Part shown: piece after piece, positions 17,401-25,979 of the stretch | Layout: each line of letters opens with the position of its first letter | Numbering within the stretch: position 1 is the stretch's first letter | Program-made: the position numbers and the translations under genes | NCBI GenBank assembly: GCA_020625875.1 | Contig: JAHLAX010000051.1 | Span: 1-41,582, forward strand | Reading direction: 5' to 3' | From: a bacterium | GTDB taxonomy: Bacteria > Bacillota > Clostridia > Oscillospirales > Acutalibacteraceae | DNA length: 41,582 nucleotides | Notes under the pieces: generated by a model | What the model was told of the DNA's origin: nothing | Database searches by the model: none | Seen by the model: only the letters and a program-made list of their open reading frames with translations

Positions 17401-17982
17401 ATGAAAAAACTGCTGGCAGCCGCGGCTCTGGCGGCGGCTCTGATGATAGCGATTCCGCTGTTTACGGTAAAAAACAACGCGCTCGGTGACATCAAAAAGA
17501 TGTTTAATTCTAAAAAAGAAGCAAAATCCGACGCGCTAACGGAGATTGTAGCCTATAACTTTAAAGAAGATTACTGCGGTGAGGGGCTTAAAGCGCTCGC
17601 TATAATTCTAAATTCGAATTATAAGGCGGGCGATAAGCTCAAAAGAATAAGCAAAAAAGATTTTTTAAAGAAATATAAAAACGGAGCAAGTTATTATTCT
17701 AAAATAGAAAAAACAGTTAAAGAAATCAGCGGCAGTTATATCACATACAAAGGCAAGCCCGCGCGGATTCCGTGCTGTTACATATCGAACGGGAAATGCC
17801 AGATTGATTACCCGTATATCAGAAAAACATCGAGCCCGTGGGATTTGCTGAGTAAAAGCTACACCTTTGACGCTAAGTCAAATGTCAGCCTCAACTCGAT
17901 AAACGCTCTGTGCGAAAACGGTCTGAGCTATAAAGAAAGCCTGAGCAGGTATCTTAAGGATGTAAAAATACAAAACGCGTAA
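17401..17982 (+). CDS. Short secreted SpoIID/LytB-like domain protein
   Basis: 193 residues with an N-terminal signal or anchor helix (residues 1-22) and ribosome site GAGGG. The sequence EIVAYNFKEDYCGEGLKALA then IILNSNY resembles the SpoIID family block (E, a few residues, EALKAQAVAARTY). Later IPCCYISNGKCQ and YPYIRKTSSPWD match the SpoIID region that ends in SPWD or SPYD. SpoIID is a lytic transglycosylase that cuts denuded glycans during engulfment. This copy is much shorter than SpoIID (about 340 residues), with a shortened gap after the likely catalytic Glu, so activity is uncertain. It is a lone plus-strand gene, divergent from the 8-TM gene. Confidence 0.6.
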   Translation: MKKLLAAAALAAALMIAIPLFTVKNNALGDIKKMFNSKKEAKSDALTEIVAYNFKEDYCGEGLKALAIILNSNYKAGDKLKRISKKDFLKKYKNGASYYSKIEKTVKEISGSYITYKGKPARIPCCYISNGKCQIDYPYIRKTSSPWDLLSKSYTFDAKSNVSLNSINALCENGLSYKESLSRYLKDVKIQNA

Positions 17983-17992
17983 TAACAGAATA

Positions 17993-18025
17993 GTACCCCT
18001 TTAAAAAGGGGTACATTCAACGTTA
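17993..18025. repeat. Solo end of the MITE-like family
   Basis: GTACCCCTTT-AA-AAAGGGGTAC is a 22-bp inverted repeat, followed by ATTCAACGTTA. That flank resembles the outer right end of copy A (ATCCGACGTTA). It directly adjoins copy C, so two insertions or an internal deletion are likely. Confidence 0.7.
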
Positions 18026-18029
18026 GTTG

Positions 18030-18196
18030 TGTCCCTTTTTAAAGGGACCTAAATTGTTAAATGCGCAGCATTTCAATTTAGAGGGATTGTTTAGCGTTAG
18101 CGGTCCTCTAAATGAATGTTCATATAAAGGAAAGATAATCCCCCAAAATCGAAGCGTAAACGCTTAACGATTTTGACCCCTTTAAAAAGGGGTACA
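18030..18196. repeat. MITE-like element, copy C
   Basis: 167 bp from TGTCCCTTTTTAAAGGGACC to CCCCTTTAAAAAGGGGTACA. The conserved hairpin and GGGATT/AATCCC pairing are present. The variable hairpin is the longest in the window: CAAAATCG (18144-18151), inner stem AAGCGT-aa-ACGCTT (18152-18165), then CGATTTTG (18168-18175). It lies between two convergent genes. Confidence 0.88.
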
Positions 18197-18207
18197 TATT
18201 TTTAAGT

Positions 18208-19557
18208 TTAAAAGTTCCTATAGTGTTTTACGTTGCGCTTGTTCTTGCGGTTGCGGCGCTTAATTATCGAACTGATTATGATATAGATTACGAGGAGGAT
18301 TACAATAACCAGAATCGCGAGAATAAACCAGTTTGAAGCGATAATATTCTTGATGACATCGAGCACATAGAGGATTCCGCTGCGCTCAATTGTCTCGCTC
18401 GAAACGAGCTTTACTACGCCGATTTTCTGCTTGCCCTTAGCTTCGGGACCTTTGTAATAAACGGTAGCCTTGCCGATTACGTCACCCTTGTTGATTGTGG
18501 CGTCGACGCTCTTGGGAACCTTCTTTTCGATAACTATATCGGATTCCTTATAGTCAATCGGCACAATTGCGTTAATGTTCTTTTCGGGGACGAGCTGTAC
18601 ACTGTCCTTGCCCCAGGCGAGGTTGACCTTAACCTCACAGATGGGAGTTTCGGAAGAAGCGACCTGATTGAGCTCGAGCTGAGTCAAAGCCCAGCGGAAC
18701 ATAGCCTTGGCGTCAATCATTGTGCCGTATTCATCGGGCTCCTTGATGGGATTCATCATAAATACGCCGAGATACGAATAGCCGTCGGCTTCGCCCTTGG
18801 TGACCAAGCAGTGGCCCGCCTCGTCGGTAGTACCCGTCTTGATGCCCTGAGCGTACTGGTAATAATAGTTGCCGCCGCGGTTTTCGTCGATAAGGTAGTT
18901 AGTCGTAACGAGCGGATAGTCGTTGTTTTTCAGATAATATGTATCTGTATTGGTTATTGTTGAAAACTCGGGCAGAGTGAGCGCGTAACGCGCCATCTTG
19001 GCTAAATCGCTGGCGGTGGTGTAGTGGTTGGCGTGGTGAAGACCGTCGGGATTCTCAAAATGAGTGTTTTTACAGCCAAGCGCCTTAGCCTTGTCGTTCA
19101 TCATCTTGACAAACTTCTTTATGTCGCCTTTGCCCACAAAATCCGCGAGCGTCATAGCGGCGTCATTACCCGAGGGAACCATCATACAATAGAGCAGCTC
19201 AAGAACAGAGAGGTTTTCGTTGACGTGGTCCTGAAGATTAGAAGTGGAGCTGCCTGTACCGGCGAGGGTATCGAGCACCTTCTGCTTGATTCTGACCTTG
19301 GTTTTTTCTAAATCCTTGACGTGCTCGGCGACTACGATATATGTCATAATCTTGGTAGTTGAAGCGGGATAGCGCTTTACGTCGGCGTCCTTGCTGAAAA
19401 CTACCTGCCCCGTGTCGAGATTGACAATCAAAGCGGTTTTTGATTTGAGCTTTACGTCGTTTGTGTAGTTAACGGCTGAGGCGGGGATGATGTTTGAACA
19501 AACAATCATAATCACAACCATCAGCAACGCGATAAACGCGGATAGTCTCTTTTTCAT
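18208..19557 (-). CDS. dacF: D-alanyl-D-alanine carboxypeptidase (penicillin-binding protein, DacF/PBP5 type)
   Basis: S11-family serine peptidase that trims the last D-Ala from peptidoglycan stems. It is 449 residues long with a signal peptide at about 1-28. The penicillin-binding motifs are all present: S66-TTK (SxxK), S129-GN (SxN) and K240-TG. A C-terminal beta domain (about 300-390) follows. The end has a membrane helix and a basic tail (IISSIIKRRNRKNKRNVKHY), so it is anchored by a true transmembrane segment rather than the usual amphipathic helix. AGGAGG precedes the start and a consensus promoter lies upstream. DacF-type enzymes serve sporulation in Bacillus; here a vegetative role is as likely, given the sigma-A promoter. 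Confidence 0.93.
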   Translation of the reverse strand: MKKRLSAFIALLMVVIMIVCSNIIPASAVNYTNDVKLKSKTALIVNLDTGQVVFSKDADVKRYPASTTKIMTYIVVAEHVKDLEKTKVRIKQKVLDTLAGTGSSTSNLQDHVNENLSVLELLYCMMVPSGNDAAMTLADFVGKGDIKKFVKMMNDKAKALGCKNTHFENPDGLHHANHYTTASDLAKMARYALTLPEFSTITNTDTYYLKNNDYPLVTTNYLIDENRGGNYYYQYAQGIKTGTTDEAGHCLVTKGEADGYSYLGVFMMNPIKEPDEYGTMIDAKAMFRWALTQLELNQVASSETPICEVKVNLAWGKDSVQLVPEKNINAIVPIDYKESDIVIEKKVPKSVDATINKGDVIGKATVYYKGPEAKGKQKIGVVKLVSSETIERSGILYVLDVIKNIIASNWFILAILVIVILLVIYIIISSIIKRRNRKNKRNVKHYRNF

Positions 19558-19585
19558 ATTTTAAACCTCCTAATCGGATGAGCCT

Positions 19586-19614
19586 ATTATAATACAAAGT
19601 TATATTTTTGACAA
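19586..19614 (-). promoter_or_regulatory. Sigma-A promoter of dacF
   Basis: Minus strand TTGTCA (19609-19614), 17-bp spacer, TATAAT (19586-19591). Confidence 0.82.
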
Positions 19615-19626
19615 GAGCGTATTATC

Positions 19627-19647
19627 AGTGGTAAGTGGTAAGTGAAT
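19627..19647. repeat. Short heptamer array AGTGGTA
   Basis: Two AGTGGTA units and a diverged AGTGAAT, upstream of the dacF promoter. A related array of CAGTGGT follows the kinase gene at 33855. Confidence 0.6.
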
Positions 19648-19715
19648 GCTAAATTATCGGGAGCGGCAGGAGCAGCTCCCCTACAGTATATAACAGCCTA
19701 TATCCTCATCAAATG

Positions 19716-21758
19716 CTAATTCAACGTTTCGTCGCCTGTGGTTTTGAACAAGCGTGTTATTTCTGCCTTGAGCGCCCTGTAGCGGTCGTCAAGCAGATTG
19801 TTTGAATCGAGAATCACATAGTCGGCTATCTTCTGACTCAAATCGAGGTTGCGTGTGTCGGCAAGACTGCTGATGCTGAGCTTCGGCAGACCGTGCTGGC
19901 GCGAGCCGAAGAAATCACCGGGGCCTCTGAGCTTGAAGTCGGCGTCGGCTATTTTAAAACCGTCGCTCGTTGAGCACATAGTTTTCAGCCTTTCAAATGC
20001 GGTCTGGGCGGTGCTGTCCGAAACGAGAATGCAATAGCTCTTTTCTTCTCCCCTGCCAACTCGTCCTCTGAGCTGATGAAGCTGCGAGAGCCCGAACCGC
20101 TCGGCGTTCTCTATCATCATAATTGTGGCGTTTGGCACGTCTATACCGACCTCGATAACAGTTGTGGCGACAAGGATTTTGAGCTTATCGTCGGCAAAGT
20201 CGCGCATCACGCTCTCTTTTTCGGCGGGCTTCATCTTGCCGTGAAGAATACCTACGGGAATATCGCTGAAATAGTTGAGCATAAGCTCGGCGGCGTATTC
20301 CTCGGCTGAGATCAAATCGCTCTCGCTCTCCTCGATAAGCGGACAAACTATATAAGCCTGTCTGCCCTTCTGAGCCTCTTTTTTGATAAAGCCGAGGGCT
20401 CTTTCGCGCTTTGAGGAATCGATTAGCAGGGTGTCAATCTCCTGTCGCCCAGGGGGCAGTTCGTCTATTATCGAAATGTCCAAATCACCGAAGATGATAA
20501 GTCCGAGCGTTCTGGGAATCGGCGTGGCGCTCATTACGAGCAGATGAGGGCTGTTGCCCTTTGAGAGCAGCTTTGCCCTTTGAGCAACGCCGAAACGGTG
20601 CTGTTCGTCGGTGACCACAAGCCCCAAATCGTTAAACAGCGTTTTGTCGGTTATCAGCGCGTGAGTGCCGATGACGAGGTCGATTTCGCCTGTTTCGAGA
20701 CGCGCTCTTATACTCTCTTTTTCGCTCGGTTTGAGCGAGCCTGTGAGCAGAGCGACTTTTATTCCCGCAGGAGACAATAATTCGTTTATAGAATTATAGT
20801 GCTGTTCCGTCAGAATTTCTGTGGGAGCCATAAAGGCGCACTGCTTTCCGTTTTTAACGGTCGTATAACAGATTGACGCGGCAACAGCGGTTTTACCCGA
20901 GCCGACGTCGCCCTGAACAAGGCGGTTGAGGGTAATGTCGGGATTCATCATATCGCCGACGCACTCGCCTATCACGCGCTTCTGAGCGTTTGTGAGATTG
21001 AACGGCAGCAGCTTAGCGAAGCTGTCGGAATAATCTTTTATAATAACGTTTTTATTAGCCGCGCGCTTGCGGTTCTTTAAATCGCGCAAGCCGAGGTTTA
21101 AAACCAGAAGCTCCTCAACAACCAGTCGTTTTCGGGCTGTTTCGAGCGCCTCTATGCTTTCGGGAAAATGTATATTTTCAATTGCGTATTTTAAGCCGCA
21201 CAGCTTAAAACGTGAGCGGACGCTCTCGGGCAGAGGGTCGTTAACCGTCTCGGGCAGAAGCTTCAGCGCCTTTTTTACGGCGTTTGTAACGACCTTGTTG
21301 TTAAGCCCCGCGGTAAGATTATAGATAGGCTGAACCGCGCTCGACTGATTATCGGGCTGGAATGTGGGCGAGGTCATACTCACCCCGTCAAGGGTATGAG
21401 AGGCTTTGCCGAAGAACAGATACGTCTGACCGTAGGCGAGCATATTCATAATGTAACGGTTATTAAAAAACACAAGCTCAGCCCCGCCGCTCTCGTCATA
21501 GACCGCGACCTTGGCGATAAACTTTCCGCTTTTGGTGTAATTCGATTTAAACGCTGAGCCGACAGTCGCGCGAATGCACACGGTGGTGTTGTCGGCGACG
21601 TCGCATATTTCGGTTATATCGGACCAGTCCTCGTAGTCGCGGGGATAATAGTTGAGCAGATTGCCCACGGAAAATACACCGAGCTTATTAAAAAGCTCGG
21701 CGCGCTTCTTGCCGATACCGCTCAAATTTTCAATTTTCATTGAGTATAGTGATGACAT
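19716..21758 (-). CDS. recG: ATP-dependent DNA helicase RecG
   Basis: Branch-migration helicase that remodels stalled forks and Holliday junctions; 680 residues, normal length. The N-terminal wedge/OB domain starts with a helix-hairpin-helix-like segment (IENLSGIGKKRAELFNKLGV) and RDYEDWSD. The helicase motifs are Walker A QGDVGSGKTAVA, DEQHRFGV (DExH type), MSATPIPRTL, VATTVIEVGIDVPNA and QLRGRVGRG. The tail LRGPGDFFGSRQHGLP is typical of RecG. The start has only a weak AGGT upstream; a later Met (MKIENL) has no better site, so I keep the first. No promoter is obvious. It lies about 160 bp upstream of dacF. Confidence 0.97.
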   Translation of the reverse strand: MSSLYSMKIENLSGIGKKRAELFNKLGVFSVGNLLNYYPRDYEDWSDITEICDVADNTTVCIRATVGSAFKSNYTKSGKFIAKVAVYDESGGAELVFFNNRYIMNMLAYGQTYLFFGKASHTLDGVSMTSPTFQPDNQSSAVQPIYNLTAGLNNKVVTNAVKKALKLLPETVNDPLPESVRSRFKLCGLKYAIENIHFPESIEALETARKRLVVEELLVLNLGLRDLKNRKRAANKNVIIKDYSDSFAKLLPFNLTNAQKRVIGECVGDMMNPDITLNRLVQGDVGSGKTAVAASICYTTVKNGKQCAFMAPTEILTEQHYNSINELLSPAGIKVALLTGSLKPSEKESIRARLETGEIDLVIGTHALITDKTLFNDLGLVVTDEQHRFGVAQRAKLLSKGNSPHLLVMSATPIPRTLGLIIFGDLDISIIDELPPGRQEIDTLLIDSSKRERALGFIKKEAQKGRQAYIVCPLIEESESDLISAEEYAAELMLNYFSDIPVGILHGKMKPAEKESVMRDFADDKLKILVATTVIEVGIDVPNATIMMIENAERFGLSQLHQLRGRVGRGEEKSYCILVSDSTAQTAFERLKTMCSTSDGFKIADADFKLRGPGDFFGSRQHGLPKLSISSLADTRNLDLSQKIADYVILDSNNLLDDRYRALKAEITRLFKTTGDETLN

Positions 21759-21801
21759 AGCCGTGACCTAAAACAGTATAAAAATCTTGATGCCAACCCT
21801 G

Positions 21802-21881
21802 CTGTCATTCTGAGCGTCAGCAAAGAATCTTAAAACACATTATGATAAGATTCTTCGTCGCTTAGCTCCTCAGAATGACAG
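21802..21881. repeat. 80-bp inverted dispersed repeat
   Basis: CTGTCATTCTGAGCG...AAGAATCTTA is mirrored by TAAGATTCTT...CAGAATGACAG. The ends are perfect over 11 bp and the inner arms share AAGAATCTTA. A further GAATGACA fragment follows at about 21901, and a single arm sits in the thrS leader. This looks like the widespread GAATGACA/AAGATTCTTC type of repeat seen in gut bacteria genomes. Confidence 0.8.
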
Positions 21882-21909
21882 AGAAATGAAAAAATCCTCA
21901 GAATGACAC

Positions 21910-21947
21910 AAAAGGGGCAGCTCAAACAACTTTTGAGCCAGCCCCCT
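21910..21947 (-). terminator. Terminator of the DAK2 kinase gene
   Basis: On the minus strand GGGGCTGGCTCAAA pairs with TTTGAGCTGCCCC and is followed by TTTTG. It starts 12 bp after the stop codon. Confidence 0.85.
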
Positions 21948-21958
21948 ACGGTTTATAT

Positions 21959-23620
21959 TTATTCTACACTGAGAACGAAGTAGTAAATCGGCTGTCCGCC
22001 GTTCACCATAGACACATCAACCTTTGAGCCGTACTTATCCTGGATGATGTCGTAGGCTTCCTGAGCGTCCTCCTCGCTGACGTCCGCGCCGTAAATGATG
22101 GTTACGAACGAAGTGTCGTGGTTAATCATATTCTTGGCGAGCTTAACGACCGCTTTGATCGGAGTCTTTTCGGTGATAGTCAGCTTGCCGTTCTCGAGCG
22201 CGATAATTTCGCCCTCTTTAATCTTGTGATGACCGAACTCGCTGTTGCGCGCGGCGAAAGTAACCTGACCTGTGGCTACCGCCTTGGCGGCGTCCATCAT
22301 CATATCCTTGTTGCTCTCGGGCGAAAGCTCGGGGTCATAGTTGAGGATAGCTGTCATACCCTGCGGGATTGTGCGTGTGGGCACGATGATTACCTCTCTG
22401 TCCTCTACCATGGGAACTGTCTGCTGAGCAGCCATAATTATATTCTTATTGTTGGGAAGCACGATAACCGTCTTGGCGGGTGTAGCCATAACAGCCTCGT
22501 AAATATCGTCTGTGCTGGGATTCATCGACTGACCGCCCGACACAACATTGGCGCAGCCCAAATCCTTAAACAGATTTTTAAGACCGTCGCCCGCGGCTAC
22601 AGCTACGAAGCCAACCTCCTCGGTGGGCTCGGCGTGCTCGAACTTCTGCTTAGTCTCTTTCTTTTTAGCGCCTGCGGAAGCGTTGTCCTCTTTAGCCTTG
22701 CGGTGCTGCTCTCTCATATTCTCAACCTTAACGGTGAGCAGCTGGCCGTATTCAAGACCTTTTTTGAGAGCGTCGCCGGGCTGCTCTGTATGAACGTGAA
22801 CTTTTATAATTTCCTCATCGTTAACTACAACAACGCAGTCGCCGATAGTCTCGAGGAAAAGTCTGAGCTCGTTGGGGTCGGTGCCGATTTCGACATCTCT
22901 GCCCACGATAAACTCTGTACAATATGTGAAGTTGATAACCTCGTCAAACTCCGCGACAGTGCTTGTGAAGTTGTCGAGCTCCTCCTGAGAATTCTGCTCC
23001 TCAAACTCAACAACCTTGCCGTCCTTGAAGTAAGAGAGCATACCCTCAAAGATAGAGAGCAGTCCCATTCCGCCCGCGTCAACAACGCCAGCCTTTTTGA
23101 GAACAGGGAGATACTCGGGAGTTTTTTCGAGAGCCTCAGCCGCAGCGGTGCAAATATGCTCCCATACATATACGAGGTCGTCGTTCTTGTTGACAACCTT
23201 AAGACCGCCCTCGTAGCCTACACGGGCTACGGTGAGGATAGTACCCTCGGTGGGCTTCATAACAGCGTTGTAAGCGGCGTCAACGCCCAAACCTAAAGCG
23301 GTTACTACGTCTTTTCCTGTGATTTCTTCTTTGTCGCTAAGGCCCTGAGAGAAACCTCTGAACAGAAGCGAAAGGATTACGCCCGAGTTGCCTCTGGCGC
23401 CTCTGAGCATCGCCGAAGCCACAGCTTTAGCGATAACACCAGCCTCTGTGCTGTCCTCGTCCTTTATGGCGTTTACGGCAGCGGTAGTCGTCATAGACAT
23501 ATTTGTGCCTGTGTCGCCGTCGGGAACAGGGAAAATGTTGAGGTCGTTAATCATCAGCTTTTTGCTGCAGATATTGTTAGAGCCAGAGATAACAGCCTGT
23601 TTTAAGTCTTGTCCGTTCAT
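21959..23620 (-). CDS. DAK2/DhaL-domain kinase, FakA (YloV) type
   Basis: 553 residues, the usual length for YloV/FakA. The N-terminal DhaL domain has the nucleotide and metal motif NIFPVPDGDTGTNMSMT (about 27-43) and LRGARGNSGVILS. The middle and C-terminal domains follow (GGQSMNPSTDDIYEAV, VIVLPNNKNI, and an ending QPIYYFVLSVE). FakA phosphorylates fatty acids bound to FakB so that they enter phospholipid synthesis. No fakB/DegV gene or Asp23 (yloU) gene is in the window, so the substrate is inferred from the family. It has AGGAAG at its start, its own promoter and a terminator. Confidence 0.9.
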   Translation of the reverse strand: MNGQDLKQAVISGSNNICSKKLMINDLNIFPVPDGDTGTNMSMTTTAAVNAIKDEDSTEAGVIAKAVASAMLRGARGNSGVILSLLFRGFSQGLSDKEEITGKDVVTALGLGVDAAYNAVMKPTEGTILTVARVGYEGGLKVVNKNDDLVYVWEHICTAAAEALEKTPEYLPVLKKAGVVDAGGMGLLSIFEGMLSYFKDGKVVEFEEQNSQEELDNFTSTVAEFDEVINFTYCTEFIVGRDVEIGTDPNELRLFLETIGDCVVVVNDEEIIKVHVHTEQPGDALKKGLEYGQLLTVKVENMREQHRKAKEDNASAGAKKKETKQKFEHAEPTEEVGFVAVAAGDGLKNLFKDLGCANVVSGGQSMNPSTDDIYEAVMATPAKTVIVLPNNKNIIMAAQQTVPMVEDREVIIVPTRTIPQGMTAILNYDPELSPESNKDMMMDAAKAVATGQVTFAARNSEFGHHKIKEGEIIALENGKLTITEKTPIKAVVKLAKNMINHDTSFVTIIYGADVSEEDAQEAYDIIQDKYGSKVDVSMVNGGQPIYYFVLSVE

Positions 23621-23670
23621 AAAAACACTTCCTAACCATTAAGCCCACAATAAGGGATTATACAGTATAT

Positions 23671-23699
23671 ATTATACTAATAATAAAACAATTTTTCAA
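23671..23699 (-). promoter_or_regulatory. Sigma-A promoter of the DAK2 kinase gene
   Basis: Minus strand TTGAAA (23694-23699), 17-bp spacer, TATAAT (23671-23676). The -35 box ends 8 bp after the ymdB stop codon. Confidence 0.78.
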
Positions 23700-23706
23700 G
23701 TATATT

Positions 23707-24480
23707 TTATAAAATTCTTAATCTTTCGGTAGATTTAGTTTTCGCGGTTTTTTCGTCAATATCAAAAATAACCGCCTCGAGCTTGCATTCGTCCTTTTTG
23801 AGCTCAAAACGCACGGGCATTCTCGACTTGAATTTGTGAATAACAATCTCGGGTTTTACGCCCAAAACGGAGTTCATCGGGCCTGTCATTCCCACATCTG
23901 TAATATAGCCCGTACCGCCCTCGAGCACATGGTCGTCGGAGGTCTGGACATGAGTGTGAGTGCCGAACAGCGCCGAAACTCTGCCGTCAAGATAAAAGCC
24001 CATGGCGAGCTTCTCGGAGGTTGTCTCGGCGTGCATATCGACAACAATAATCTTGCTGTCAGTATTTTCAAGAATACCGTCAATCACGTCAAACGGACTT
24101 TGCAGCGAGTTATCAAGGAACATCGAGCCCATAATGTTTATGACGGTGACGCTCAGCCTGCCCATATCATACTCGCAAAAGCCGACGCCAGGTGTGGTGC
24201 CCTCAGGAAAATTGGCGGGGCGGATAATATAGGGCGTGTTGTCGAGGTAATCGTAGGCTTCTCTGCGGCGGAACGAGTGGTTGCCAAGAGTAATAACGTC
24301 AACTCCGCTGTCAAAGAGATAGCGCGCGGACACGGGCGTTACACCGTTGCCGTCGGCTGAGTTCTCGCCGTTGCAGATAACCATATCAATATCATAATAC
24401 TTTTTGAGGTTGGGCAGCTTTGAGCGCAGAAACTCGCAGCCGACCTTGCCCACGACGTCACCTATACAAAGGATTTTCAT
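23707..24480 (-). CDS. ymdB: YmdB-family metallophosphoesterase (2',3'-cNMP phosphodiesterase)
   Basis: 257 residues of the TIGR00282 family. Metal-site motifs: IGDVVGKVG (Asp8), NGENSADG (Glu39), LGNHSF (Asn-His), DMHAETTSEK and FGTHTHVQTSDD. In Bacillus subtilis YmdB is a dinuclear iron phosphodiesterase that influences the motility-versus-biofilm choice and RNA turnover. Clostridia often carry it near rny (RNase Y), which is not in this window. It has a fair promoter of its own upstream (TTTACA, 18 bp, TAAAAT at 24512-24541). Confidence 0.92.
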   Translation of the reverse strand: MKILCIGDVVGKVGCEFLRSKLPNLKKYYDIDMVICNGENSADGNGVTPVSARYLFDSGVDVITLGNHSFRRREAYDYLDNTPYIIRPANFPEGTTPGVGFCEYDMGRLSVTVINIMGSMFLDNSLQSPFDVIDGILENTDSKIIVVDMHAETTSEKLAMGFYLDGRVSALFGTHTHVQTSDDHVLEGGTGYITDVGMTGPMNSVLGVKPEIVIHKFKSRMPVRFELKKDECKLEAVIFDIDEKTAKTKSTERLRIL

Positions 24481-24511
24481 AATATCATCTTTCTATATCT
24501 ATGATAACAGT

Positions 24512-24541
24512 ATTTTATCATAACGAAGGCGAGGTTGTAAA
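24512..24541 (-). promoter_or_regulatory. Candidate promoter of ymdB
   Basis: Minus strand TTTACA (24536-24541), 18-bp spacer, TAAAAT (24512-24517), 31 bp upstream of the start. Confidence 0.6.
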
Positions 24542-24544
24542 GAG

Positions 24545-25720
24545 TTATCTTTGTACTTTCAGCCTTTGTTTTTGCCCTATATCCTTGTTGAGAACATAGT
24601 CGACCTTTATCGAGTAATTTTCATCGTCTTTTATAAATTTTATTGTCCGTTTTTTAACTGTGCTATTACTCTCGCGAAAGCACTCTCTGAGCGCCATACG
24701 GGTTCTGAGAATATGTCGTGCCGTTTTATAGTCTCTCTCCCATTCGCTCCGCCTAAAAGCGAATTCGCGGCGAATGGTTTTTCCAAGCGGCAGAGTGACG
24801 TCGTTGAGCTTGAGCTTTTCGTGATAAGTATTAAATGCTGTCACTTCGCCGACCGACGGCGACAGCTCAAAAGGCAGTTTAAGGAAGAGAAAGGAAAGCT
24901 CGGATTTTTGGATATAATTCTTTTCGGGAATTATATTATATTTCTTAATTGGAATTTTATCCTCGTACTCCTCCCTGACGTCCGCCATAACCTCAGCCTC
25001 GCTGTGCACATACCTCTGCTTCTCCCCTATGATGACGACCGAATTCACGAGCAGTTGATTCTTAGCGACCGCTGACCCTCGCTTGACCTCGGCGGTACCG
25101 TTACTGACAACAATATCTGTTATCACGCCGTCGCGCTTCGCCTTGATGTTGCAGGGATAGGTTTTTGTCTTGTTCTTCGGGCGTTCGGCGAGCTGTTTGA
25201 TTTCGACTGTCGCGACATTGTTTATGGCGTTAATCGACAGCCAGCGAACCTCGGGGAGCCTGAGCTGAATCTGCCGCTCCAACGACTGTGTGTTGAGGTT
25301 ACTTTTAAGCATACCGACCTTGAACCCGCACTCGTCAAACACCGAGTTGATTTTCGACATACTCAGCCCCTCGGCGCCGACCACCTTGATGTCCCACACA
25401 AAATTGCTCATAACGCTGAGTATAATTACCGCCAGAACAGCACCGACAAGCAAGCCCTTTCTGCGCCTGTATTTTTTGATAAAAAACGGCAGCCCCACCC
25501 TGCGCTTTGAGCGAAGCCTTACCTTGGCAAAGCGCGCGGCGGGACGAATTCTGAGGTAATCACGCAGGAACATTTTTCCCTCATAGCCGCCTTCATACGG
25601 GATAAAATCCCAGTGACGTATTCCGCCGCGGCTGAGGATATTCAAAAATCTTTCGGGATATGGTCCGCTAATAGAAAAAACAATGTAGCCCCTGATAAGT
25701 CTTATAATCTTAAGCAGCAT
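24545..25720 (-). CDS. yqfD: Sporulation protein YqfD
   Basis: 391 residues from ATG 25720 (MLLKIIRLIRGYIVFSI) with AGGTGA upstream. The family signature is strong: N-terminal GPYPERFLNILSRGGIRHWD, a basic stretch and one membrane helix (KGLLVGAVLAVIILSVMSNF at about 105-125), then an extracellular domain with the FtsQ/POTRA-like segment and GTAEVKRGSAV. Known YqfD proteins are made in the mother cell under sigma E and needed for efficient sporulation. It starts 4 bases after the yqfC stop, so the pair is an operon. Confidence 0.95.
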   Translation of the reverse strand: MLLKIIRLIRGYIVFSISGPYPERFLNILSRGGIRHWDFIPYEGGYEGKMFLRDYLRIRPAARFAKVRLRSKRRVGLPFFIKKYRRRKGLLVGAVLAVIILSVMSNFVWDIKVVGAEGLSMSKINSVFDECGFKVGMLKSNLNTQSLERQIQLRLPEVRWLSINAINNVATVEIKQLAERPKNKTKTYPCNIKAKRDGVITDIVVSNGTAEVKRGSAVAKNQLLVNSVVIIGEKQRYVHSEAEVMADVREEYEDKIPIKKYNIIPEKNYIQKSELSFLFLKLPFELSPSVGEVTAFNTYHEKLKLNDVTLPLGKTIRREFAFRRSEWERDYKTARHILRTRMALRECFRESNSTVKKRTIKFIKDDENYSIKVDYVLNKDIGQKQRLKVQR

Positions 25721-25724
25721 AACG

Positions 25725-25979
25725 TCACCTGATAAACTCTGTATTTGTGATGCATCCGTCAATAATCACGGCTGTGGGCGAGATACACTTGAGCGTCAGC
25801 CCTCTTCCGTAAAACGCGATTACCATTGAGCGGGTGTTGATTCTGATAACCTCGCTCTCGTATTTGAGCACGCCTGTTGAGCCCTCTACCATTACGGTTC
25901 GGTCGCCCGTAAACTCTATAACAGGCAGATTGTAGGTAAGCTCGAGAGGGATTTTGCGGCTTTTTTCTGATTTTTTCAT
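25725..25979 (-). CDS. yqfC: Sporulation protein YqfC
   Basis: Small 84-residue protein matching the YabP/YqfC family: PLELTYNLPVIEFTGDRTVM, GVLKYESEVIRINTRSM and the ending AVIIDGCITNTEF. GGGTGA lies 6 bases before the ATG. In Bacillus it is in the sigma E regulon and co-transcribed with yqfD, as here. It diverges from ylbJ across only 44 bp. Confidence 0.93.
   Translation of the reverse strand: MKKSEKSRKIPLELTYNLPVIEFTGDRTVMVEGSTGVLKYESEVIRINTRSMVIAFYGRGLTLKCISPTAVIIDGCITNTEFIR

Noticed and set aside
19658..19680. GGGAGC...GCTCCC hairpin after recG as terminator
   Set aside because: The loop is long and the following minus-strand sequence is not T-rich; it looks like repeat debris.
22118..23296. 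392-codon open frame on the plus strand
   Set aside because: It is exactly antisense to the clearly conserved DAK2 kinase gene, has no ribosome binding site and no recognisable domains. It reflects the codon bias of the real gene.
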